Shown here piece after piece: positions 38,420 to 45,133 of a stretch of 64,000 nucleotides of DNA. Within the stretch, counting starts at the first letter, position 1, and every line of letters starts with the position of its first letter. A model generated the notes under the pieces. That model did no database searches. It had not been told where the DNA came from and saw only the letters and a program-made list of their open reading frames with translations. The translations under genes were made by a program, and so were the position numbers. The stretch is from the NCBI GenBank assembly GCA_965199335.1, contig CBDAQZ010000004.1:434001-498000 (forward strand), written 5' to 3'. Source of the stretch: CBDAQV01 sp965199335. Lineage in GTDB: Bacteria; Pseudomonadota; Alphaproteobacteria; CALMVH01.

Positions 38420-39073
38420 ATGACTTTCTATCCCGAAGAGAAACTGGCGATCTTCATCGACGGCTCGAACCTGTACGGCGCGGCCAAGGCGCTTGGTTTC
38501 GACATCGATTACCGCAAGTTGCTGAAATGGGGCGCCTCGCGCGGCCGCCTGCTGCGCGCCTTCTATTATACCGCCCTGTTCGAGGACCAGGAATATTCGC
38601 CGATTCGCCCGCTGATCGACTGGCTGGACTACAACGGCTACACGATGGTCACCAAGCCGACCAAGGAATTCACCGACGCCATGGGCCGCCGCAAGGTCAA
38701 GGGCAACATGGATATCGAGCTGGCGATCGACGTGATGGAGATCGCGGAGAAGGTGGACCACATCATGCTGTTCTCGGGCGACGGCGATTTCCGCCGCCTG
38801 GTCGAGGCCGTGCAGCGCCGCGGCGTGCGCGTCACAGTCGTGTCTACGATCCGTTCGGCACCGCCGATGGTCGCCGACGAGCTGCGCCGCCAGGCCGATC
38901 ACTTCCTGGAGCTGATGGACCTGGCGCCGGAGATCGCACGCGCCCCGCAGCCGCAGGGCCAGGGTCACGCGCCGCACGGTCAGGCCCCGCATGGTCAGGG
39001 CGCACAGGGCCAGAGTCCGCGCGGCTACGCCTCCGAATTCTCCGATTCGCAGGAAGAAAACGTCATCGGCTGA
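38420..39073 (+). CDS. NYN-domain (LabA/DUF88-like) putative RNase
   Basis: A 217-residue PIN-like nuclease-fold protein. The acidic motif FIDGSNLYGAAK (residues 12-23), NMDIELAIDVMEIA and LFSGDGDFRRLVEAVQRRG supply the conserved Asp residues of the NYN active site. Residues from ~180 form a Gln/Gly/His/Pro-rich disordered tail (APHGQAPHGQGAQGQ). ATG at 38420 is preferred to the TTG two codons upstream. NYN proteins act on RNA; target unknown. A uracil-DNA glycosylase gene follows 13 bp later. Confidence 0.88.
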   Translation: MTFYPEEKLAIFIDGSNLYGAAKALGFDIDYRKLLKWGASRGRLLRAFYYTALFEDQEYSPIRPLIDWLDYNGYTMVTKPTKEFTDAMGRRKVKGNMDIELAIDVMEIAEKVDHIMLFSGDGDFRRLVEAVQRRGVRVTVVSTIRSAPPMVADELRRQADHFLELMDLAPEIARAPQPQGQGHAPHGQAPHGQGAQGQSPRGYASEFSDSQEENVIG

Positions 39074-39086
39074 TGACGCACGCGTC

Positions 39087-39734
39087 TTGAGTCATGTAAT
39101 TTTCAGGGAGCCGGAGCGGGACTGCGGGCTATGCCCGCGCCTCGCCGACTTCCGCAACGCAAACAGGCGGCAATATCCCGATTTCCACAATGCGCCAGTG
39201 CCGTCCTTCGGGTCGCTGGACGCCGCGTTGCTGATCGTGGGACTCGCGCCCGGGTTGAAGGGGGCCAACACCACCGGCCGTCCCTTCACCGCCGATTATG
39301 CCGGCGACCTGCTGTATCCGACCCTGCTGAAGCTGGGCCTCGCCACCGGCACCTACAAGCGGCGCGCCGATGACGGACTGAGGCTGGTCGATACCCGCAT
39401 CACCAACGCCGTGCGCTGCGTGCCGCCGCAGAACAAGCCCGAGCCCCTGGAGATCAAGACCTGCCGCAGCGCCTTCCTGGTCAAGGAAGTCGCGGCGATG
39501 AAGAACCTGAAGGCCGTACTGGCGCTGGGCACCGTCTCGCACGGGTCGGTGCTGGCGGTGTTCGGCCAGAAGCTGTCGAAATTCAAATTCATCCACGGCG
39601 CGCGGCACGACATGGGCAGCGGCGTCGCCCTGTTCGACAGCTATCACTGCTCACGCTACAACACGAACACGGGCGTGCTGACGACGCAGATGTTCGAGGA
39701 TGTCGTGGGCAAGGTCAGGGACGCGCTGGGCTAG
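39087..39734 (+). CDS. Family 5 uracil-DNA glycosylase
   Basis: A 215-residue Fe-S uracil-DNA glycosylase that removes uracil and related lesions. ERDCGLCPRLADFR (Cys13, Cys16) with RCVPPQNKP and KTCRSAF give four Cys for a 4Fe-4S cluster; VGLAPGLKGANTTGRPF is the active-site motif, and SYHCSRYNTNTG the C-terminal one. The start is taken as TTG at 39087, since no ATG or GTG lies at the family N-terminus; the frame continues upstream over the NYN tail. Its stop shares the CTAG with the convergent dehydrogenase stop. Confidence 0.9.
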   Translation: MSHVIFREPERDCGLCPRLADFRNANRRQYPDFHNAPVPSFGSLDAALLIVGLAPGLKGANTTGRPFTADYAGDLLYPTLLKLGLATGTYKRRADDGLRLVDTRITNAVRCVPPQNKPEPLEIKTCRSAFLVKEVAAMKNLKAVLALGTVSHGSVLAVFGQKLSKFKFIHGARHDMGSGVALFDSYHCSRYNTNTGVLTTQMFEDVVGKVRDALG

Positions 39735-40591
39735 AACAGCGTGGCGGCGAGCTGTTCGATTGCCGCCAGTTCCTGCCGCTTCTGGTCCAGCAGCATATCA
39801 AGCTCAGCTCTTGCTTGTTGTCCAAAGGCGACCGGCATTACGGCGCCAAGTCCGGCGGCAGTTACCTTGCGCGGCCATGTCAGGCACAGATCGTAGTCCG
39901 GCACGTGGCCGCACACGACATGCGCCTCGCCCGCGTCGCCGCACAGCGCGAGGACGAGCCGTGACAGCCAGACCCCTGTCGCCAGGTTGCGCGGCGCGCC
40001 GGCCTTGGCGGTTATGCTCTTCAGCAACGTCCTGACCCTGACGGCCGTGTCGGCGTACTCTGCCTCGCCGGCATAGACCGGTATCGTACGTGAGCCGTGC
40101 TCGCCCAGCGCAACCGCTTCATCGAGCATGAAATCCTTGCCCATCACATAATGCAGCCGCGCTGTATCCAGGTCGCCGCCGAAACCGATCACCCGTTCCT
40201 TATCGAATTTTCCCGATGCGACGAAAAGCGCAGTCAAATCGTCTACCGGCGTTCCGATCACCACCAACCGCGCCCGGCGCGCGATGCCGCCATCGAGGAA
40301 GTTCCGGGCGATCTCGGCATTTCTGGCGAACAGGGATTTCGGCGTATCCCCCAGCGCCATCTGCGCGCCCACGCACACGGCGATGACATCGGCATCGCGC
40401 AAAGCCTGCTTACCCGCGACTTTCATCCGGCGCGCCGACCGGGGGTAGGCGCTGGCCGCATCCAACAACGCCGCCATCAACCTGTCCTCGTTGCGGCCGA
40501 CCAGCGTTATGTCGATGTCCCGATCGGCTGCGGCAAGCTGCATGAGGGTCGCCGCCGCCGTGTTGCCGGACCCGATCAAAGCTATGTGCAT
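39731..40591 (-). CDS. Malate/lactate dehydrogenase-like protein
   Basis: A 286-residue Rossmann protein. IALIGSGNTAAATL (residues 3-16) is the NAD loop, VVIGTPVDDLT the substrate-side strand, GFGGDLDTARLHY matches the LDH 'LDSARFRY' helix with its substrate-binding Arg, and GEHGSRTIPVYA holds the catalytic His. Divergent enough that its substrate may be another 2-hydroxy acid. Last of three minus-strand genes (formyltransferase, GNAT, this), suggesting a small biosynthetic unit. Confidence 0.75.
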   Translation of the reverse strand: MHIALIGSGNTAAATLMQLAAADRDIDITLVGRNEDRLMAALLDAASAYPRSARRMKVAGKQALRDADVIAVCVGAQMALGDTPKSLFARNAEIARNFLDGGIARRARLVVIGTPVDDLTALFVASGKFDKERVIGFGGDLDTARLHYVMGKDFMLDEAVALGEHGSRTIPVYAGEAEYADTAVRVRTLLKSITAKAGAPRNLATGVWLSRLVLALCGDAGEAHVVCGHVPDYDLCLTWPRKVTAAGLGAVMPVAFGQQARAELDMLLDQKRQELAAIEQLAATLF

Positions 40592-40672
40592 AATTGTCCC
40601 GTCTGACCTGTGAACGAATGGGCCGGTATACTACACGAGCGTCGATCCACAACCGCGGAGCAGCCGTCCGGT

Positions 40673-41150
40673 TTAGACCCAGGATAGCAGCGCCGTCTCG
40701 CGTCCCGGAAACGCCACCTGCGCGAATGGCCAATCGTCGCGCAGCCAGTCCCAAGACGGTGAAAAGCGTCTGATCGAGTTGCCTTGCATGGCTGGCCCGG
40801 ATCCAGCAGTACGCCTCGGCATCATAGCCGTCGTGGCCGGGATAGATGTAGGCACAGCCCAGGCAGAGGGACTCATCCCGCGCCATCACGGTGTAGGCGA
40901 AGGACGTGCGTTGCTGGAATTCCTTGTGATGCCAGCCGAGGTCGACCAGGTCCTGCTCGAACGTCAGGCCGGGCGACGGCCATTGAGAGTGTGGGCCGAA
41001 GACGCCCTGCAGATGATCGATGCTGCTCATCACGGCGTCGTAATCCTTGACCACGTCGGAAATGACCAGGGGGCGCAGGATGAAATCCGGATGTTCCAGG
41101 CGCGGCGGCACCACGAAATCTGCGGGAACGAAAGGTGCGGATTTATCCAT
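40673..41150 (-). pseudogene. GNAT-like N-acetyltransferase with a +1 frameshift
   Basis: The frame from ATG 41150 encodes MDKSAPFVPADFVVPPRLEHP through RASHARQLDQTLFTV, but then runs on into unrelated sequence. Skipping one base after GTC (near 40757) restores WDWLRDDWPFAQVAFPGRE...LLSWV and a proper stop at 40673. Total length 478 nt is 3n+1, as a single-base insertion would give. The protein would have about 158 residues and sits 5 bp after the formyltransferase stop. Real inactivation, sequencing error and programmed shift are all possible. Confidence 0.7.
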
Positions 41151-41155
41151 GGGTT

Positions 41156-41983
41156 TCAATCGGCCTCGACATAATGGGATAAGGCCACGAAGCCATCGGC
41201 GGCGGCATAGACGACCTCGCGGTTGGCGTTGTGCACGCGCGTACCGGGCGCCAGTCCGTGCGCTTCCTCCCAGAAATCTATCTTGCGAACGAAATAGCGA
41301 ACGCCGTCCAGATATACCGAGGGCTCGAATTTGGAAAACGCCCTGACCAGGCGGTCGATCTGCCGGACTGGCATCGTCCACTCGATCAGCTTGTCGGCGC
41401 GGGTCAGCATCGGCCAGTAGCTGCCCTGTCCCTGCGGCTGTTTGTTTGCCCAAGCGGTCCCTATGTCAGCGACAGTATTCAGCAGCATGGTCCTGGCAAG
41501 CATCTGACTGCGCAGCGACAACGATTCTAGCGTTTCGCGCTCCGACACGTCGAGCGTCGCTTGCGCCAGGATATGCCCTGCATCCCATGCGGGGGAAATC
41601 TCGTGGATGGTTACGCCGGTTTGCGGTAGTTGCTTCAGGATTACATGCGGTATCGGCCATGGCCCGCGCCCCTCGGGCAGCAACGAAGGATGCATGTTGA
41701 TCGCGTAGCGTACGAAACCACGCCAGTCCGGCACCTTGAACGGATATGCGGCGCAAACGATCGCATCGAACTCCAGCGTGCGGAAGCGGTCCAGGTCCGC
41801 CTGTTGCATCGGCGAAAACGTGACCGGCGCGTTCAGCGCCTGCGCCATGGCGATCACATTGACGTTGAAATCGTATTCGTTGTCCGTCTGCCAGGTGAAG
41901 AGCTCGACGATTTCATGTCCGGCCTCGATCAATCCGGCCATGCAGGAATGAAAGAAATCGTAGCCGCAATAGACTATTTTCAT
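41156..41983 (-). CDS. Formyltransferase-family protein
   Basis: A 275-residue formyltransferase with the N10-formyl-THF-dependent active site: Asn, His in YAINMHPSLLPEGRGPWP and Asp in SPAWDAGHIL. The C-terminal part (IEWTMPVRQIDRLVRAFSKFEPSVYLDG) resembles the Met-tRNA formyltransferase/sugar formyltransferase C-domain. It is too divergent for fmt, so it probably formylates an amino sugar or another amine. First of three minus-strand genes with GNAT and a dehydrogenase. Confidence 0.82.
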   Translation of the reverse strand: MKIVYCGYDFFHSCMAGLIEAGHEIVELFTWQTDNEYDFNVNVIAMAQALNAPVTFSPMQQADLDRFRTLEFDAIVCAAYPFKVPDWRGFVRYAINMHPSLLPEGRGPWPIPHVILKQLPQTGVTIHEISPAWDAGHILAQATLDVSERETLESLSLRSQMLARTMLLNTVADIGTAWANKQPQGQGSYWPMLTRADKLIEWTMPVRQIDRLVRAFSKFEPSVYLDGVRYFVRKIDFWEEAHGLAPGTRVHNANREVVYAAADGFVALSHYVEAD

Positions 41984-42000
41984 TCGGAACGTCTTCCATC

Positions 42001-42027
42001 GTCATCCCGGGTCGAGCCCGGGATGAC
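42001..42027. repeat. Minimal palindromic element (GTCATCCCGG family)
   Basis: A single hairpin, GTCATCCCGGGTCGAGCCCG then GGATGAC. It is one half-unit of the larger copies, between the formyltransferase start and the gcrA stop. Confidence 0.7.
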
Positions 42028-42044
42028 GAAGAGGGATTTAAGCC

Positions 42045-42431
42045 TTACTTCAAACTGGCGGCCATGCGCGCTTCGTCGTTGCGGCGGGCGGGCTGGTAGG
42101 CGATCTTAGCGTGGTCGGAGCAATAGGGCAGGCCGGGCTCCGCCTCGCCGCCGCAGAAATGGAAGTCCAGCTGGCGCGGGTCGCCGATCGGCCATTTGCA
42201 GGCCTTGTCGCTGAACATGGAGACGTTGCGCGATACCGGCGGGGCCTTCTTGACCCGCGGCCTGACCGGGCCCTTGATCGGCGACGGGCGGCCGTCGAGC
42301 TTCAGGCGGTGGACCTTGCCGATGACGGCGTTGCGCGTGACATCGCCCAGCCGGGCGGCAATTTCGCTGGCACTCTTCCCCTCGTTCCACATCGCGGTCA
42401 GGTTCAGAATTCGCTCGTCGGTCCAGCTCAT
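42045..42431 (-). CDS. gcrA: GcrA cell cycle regulator
   Basis: A 128-residue GcrA. The N-terminal DNA-binding domain SWTDERILNLTAMWNEGKSASEIAARLGDVTRNAVIGKVHRL is characteristic; the C-terminal sigma-interacting part has a CKWPIGDP...FCG...YCSDHAK cysteine block. In Caulobacter it activates sigma-70 promoters depending on CcrM methylation. GGAG lies 7 bp before the ATG (42431), which excludes 70 in-frame upstream codons. A perfect DnaA box lies 41 bp upstream. Confidence 0.95.
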   Translation of the reverse strand: MSWTDERILNLTAMWNEGKSASEIAARLGDVTRNAVIGKVHRLKLDGRPSPIKGPVRPRVKKAPPVSRNVSMFSDKACKWPIGDPRQLDFHFCGGEAEPGLPYCSDHAKIAYQPARRNDEARMAASLK

Positions 42432-42471
42432 GCTTTGTCTCCGGTTTTTAGGGGTTTCAAGACGCAGTGTC

Positions 42472-42480
42472 TGTGGATAA
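42472..42480 (-). promoter_or_regulatory. DnaA box upstream of gcrA
   Basis: TTATCCACA on the minus strand, a perfect 9-base match to the DnaA consensus, 41 bp before the gcrA ATG. In Caulobacter DnaA activates gcrA transcription, so the location fits known biology. Confidence 0.6.
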
Positions 42481-42643
42481 CTCAACATCTTGTATGCTGA
42501 TGCCGTGCATACCATGCTACTGGTTGTTTGACCAGCCATTTTGTAGAAAAAACTTGTATCGGCGGGCAGAGGCTGTTTGTTGATGACAGACCCTTTCCGC
42601 CGCGCAGGATTTCCGGTTTCTCCACGTGTCACTAGCAACAAAC

Positions 42644-43261
42644 ATGGCCAATCAAAGGCAGACCGGCAGCGTATCGCCGGACCGGCTGGAGGATTGCAGC
42701 GACGAAACGCTGATGATCCGCATCGGCCAGGGCGACAACCGGGCGTTCACGCTCCTGGTGGGTCGCCATCTGCCACGCGTGGTCGGCACGGCGTGGCGGA
42801 TGACCGGCAACAGGGCCGACGGCGAGGAAGTGGCACAGGAGGCGTTCGCACGCGTCTGGGTCAACGCCGCGAAGTGGCTGTCGGCGGAGGAAGGCGGCAC
42901 CGGCAAGTTCAGCACCTGGCTGTACCGCGTGGTAATGAACCTGTGCATAGACCGCCGTCGCCGCCCGAGGACGGAGGCACTGGATACGGTGCTGGAGTCG
43001 GGACCGGAAATGGCCGACGAGGCCGAAGGCGCGGCGGAAGGCATGGCCCGCCGGCAACTGGCGGCGGAAGTGGCGAAAGCGGTCGTCGCCCTGCCCGAGC
43101 GGCAACGCATGGCGATCGTGCTGTGCGTGTACGAGGAGGTGAGCAATGTCGAGGCGGCGCGCATCATGTCGCTGAGCGTCGGTGCGGTGGAATCGCTGCT
43201 GGTGCGGGCACGCAAGGGTTTGAAGGAAAAACTGGCCCATCTGCAGGGCGACGGATTTTAA
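42644..43261 (+). CDS. ECF-type RNA polymerase sigma factor
   Basis: A 205-residue sigma factor. Region 2: DNRAFTLLVGRHLPRVVGTAWRM through EEVAQEAFARVWVN and STWLYRVVMNLCIDRRRR; region 4: LPERQRMAIVLCVYEEVSNVEAARIMSLSVGAVESLLVRARKGLKEKL. The start is ATG 42644; a GTG six codons upstream is possible. Followed by a single-TM anti-sigma candidate (24 bp) and a periplasmic sensor, an order matching the CnrH-CnrY-CnrX metal-response type. Confidence 0.92.
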   Translation: MANQRQTGSVSPDRLEDCSDETLMIRIGQGDNRAFTLLVGRHLPRVVGTAWRMTGNRADGEEVAQEAFARVWVNAAKWLSAEEGGTGKFSTWLYRVVMNLCIDRRRRPRTEALDTVLESGPEMADEAEGAAEGMARRQLAAEVAKAVVALPERQRMAIVLCVYEEVSNVEAARIMSLSVGAVESLLVRARKGLKEKLAHLQGDGF

Positions 43262-43285
43262 GCCGAAAGGCTGGAGGACAGGATC

Positions 43286-43654
43286 ATGGCTAGGAACGAC
43301 AACGACGATAACAAGCTGGATGCGCTGTTGCGCAGCTGGCAGGTGTCCATCGACACCAGCGAGCTTGCGGTCGATGCGATGACCCGGGCGGCGCGGATGC
43401 AGGCGGTCCAGCTGAAGGAGGGCCTGGCGGAGCATGGCTTCTTCGGTCTGGTGGCACAGATCTTCGGCTTCCGCCGTGCCTCGGGCGCGATCTGGTCGGC
43501 GGCGGCGGGCATGTCGCTGGCGCTGGTGGTGGGCATCTCGCTGGGCGCCAGCAACACGCTGCCCAGCCTGGACGAAACCGCGTTCAGCATCGATTTCGAC
43601 AGCGTCATCGGCGCCGGCACGCTGGCCGCGACCACGGTAGACCAGGATCTATGA
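43286..43654 (+). CDS. Single-pass anti-sigma factor candidate (CnrY-like)
   Basis: A 122-residue protein: charged cytoplasmic half (MARNDNDDNKLDALLRSWQV ...), a membrane segment around 70-90 (WSAAAGMSLALVVGISLGAS), and a short periplasmic tail. No zinc-binding ZAS motif. GGAGG precedes the ATG. Between an ECF sigma gene and a periplasmic sensor gene (ATGA overlap), which is the reason for the anti-sigma proposal. Confidence 0.6.
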   Translation: MARNDNDDNKLDALLRSWQVSIDTSELAVDAMTRAARMQAVQLKEGLAEHGFFGLVAQIFGFRRASGAIWSAAAGMSLALVVGISLGASNTLPSLDETAFSIDFDSVIGAGTLAATTVDQDL

Positions 43655-44100
43655 AGGTCAATCGCTTCCTGCTGGGCTTCCTGGTCGCCGGGCTTTTCCT
43701 GTCGCTGATGGCCAACGTGCTGTATGGCGGCGTGATGATGGGCCATGCCGCCAAGCCGCTGCCCAACACGGCGGAAGTAGTCTCGCTGGGACCGATCCTG
43801 AAATCCCTGCCGGAAACCGACCGTCGCATGATGCGGCATACCTTCTCGCAGCATAAGGAAGAGATCCAGAAGGACGCCGCCGCCGCCAAGCACTCGGCGA
43901 TTGTCCTGCGCGAGGCGCTGGCCGCCGATCCCTACGACCAGCAGAAGCTGGATGCCGCCCTGGCCGACTACCAGCGCGACTTCCACAGTCTGCACGAGCT
44001 GGAGCAATCGGTATTCTGGGAGGGCGTCCAGCACATGTCGCCGCAAGGCCGCAAGCAGCTGGCGGATTCGCCCGCCTTCGAACGCATGGCGGTGAAATAA
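43651..44100 (+). CDS. Periplasmic heavy-metal-sensor-like protein (CnrX/Spy-like)
   Basis: A 149-residue protein anchored by an N-terminal helix (FLLGFLVAGLFLSLMANVL). The periplasmic part is helical hairpins with LPETDRRMMRHTFSQHKEEI and EALAADPYDQQKLDAAL, as in CnrX, ZraP and Spy family sensors. Several His (H75, H80 and others) and Met are available for metal. Overlaps the previous gene by ATGA, so stoichiometric production is likely. Confidence 0.72.
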   Translation: MKVNRFLLGFLVAGLFLSLMANVLYGGVMMGHAAKPLPNTAEVVSLGPILKSLPETDRRMMRHTFSQHKEEIQKDAAAAKHSAIVLREALAADPYDQQKLDAALADYQRDFHSLHELEQSVFWEGVQHMSPQGRKQLADSPAFERMAVK

Positions 44101-44207
44101 GGTACGAGACCGGGCATGAGCCCTAGGCAATAAGACTTGTGCGAACGGGCAAATCGCCGTAGACAGTCAGGCGCTGCATGACCCTCGATGCAGAGTAGTC
44201 GTCAAGT

Positions 44208-44294
<87 letters not shown>

Positions 44295-44322
44295 AATTCC
44301 TTAGCTCCATCTTGGAACTTAT

Positions 44323-45045
44323 ATGATCGACATGATCGGGACCGCTGGGTGGAGCATCCCCCGGCAGCATGCCGAGCTGTTCCCTGGCGCGGACAGCCAT
44401 CTCCAGCGTTATGCGCGATGTTTTCGGGCTGTGGAGATCAATTCCTCGTTTTACCGTCCCCATAAGCCGTCCACATATGCGCGCTGCGCCGCGAGCGTGC
44501 CGCCCGATTTCCGTTTCGCCGTCAAGATGCCGCGCGAAATCACGCACACGCGCAAGCTTGTCGGGACGACCGAACCGCTGGAGCGCTTCCTGGCCGAGAT
44601 ACGATCCCTTGGGAATAGGCTGGGCCCGTTGCTTGTGCAGCTACCGCCCAGCCTCGGCTACGAGAAAACCGCTGCAAGCGCCTTTTTCGAGGAAGTGCGG
44701 ACACGGTTCGATGGCAATCTGGTTTGCGAGCCTCGCCACCCTTCCTGGTTCGCCGATGGCGCCGAGGCAACTTTTGTCCAGTTCCGCATCGCGCGCGTTG
44801 CCGCCGATCCCGCGCCTGTGCCGCAGGCAGCGCAGCCGGGCGGCTGGCCGGGGCTCACCTATCGGCGGCTGCACGGCTCGCCCAAAATCTATTATTCAGC
44901 CTATTCCGCCGCATACCTGGATTCTACGGCCGCCGCAATCCGCGAGGCATCGAACAGCGTTCGGGAAAGCTGGTGCATCTTCGACAATACGGCGCTGGGC
45001 GAGGCGACCGGCAATGCGCTAGATCTGATGGCGCGCTCGGCGTGA
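44323..45045 (+). CDS. DUF72-family protein
   Basis: A 240-residue TIM-barrel-type protein of the DUF72 (YecE) family: MIGTAGWSIPRQ at the start, RCFRAVEINSSFYRPHKPSTY, FRFAVKMPREITH, and a C-terminal CIFDNTALGEATGNAL. Function of the family is unknown. Start could also be the ATG at 44332. Just downstream of tRNA-Leu. Confidence 0.88.
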   Translation: MIDMIGTAGWSIPRQHAELFPGADSHLQRYARCFRAVEINSSFYRPHKPSTYARCAASVPPDFRFAVKMPREITHTRKLVGTTEPLERFLAEIRSLGNRLGPLLVQLPPSLGYEKTAASAFFEEVRTRFDGNLVCEPRHPSWFADGAEATFVQFRIARVAADPAPVPQAAQPGGWPGLTYRRLHGSPKIYYSAYSAAYLDSTAAAIREASNSVRESWCIFDNTALGEATGNALDLMARSA

Positions 45046-45133
45046 GCTGCCTGTCGTCACAAGCTCCTAATGACAAGAACGGAATCCAATACCCCGTTTG
45101 ACCGTCCCAGTCTAACGTTCTACCCTGCCGGCC

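Noticed and set aside
40410..41453. A 347-codon frame running through the formyltransferase, GNAT and dehydrogenase genes
   Set aside because: It only joins the GNAT first half with out-of-frame sequence on both sides; better explained by a one-base frameshift.
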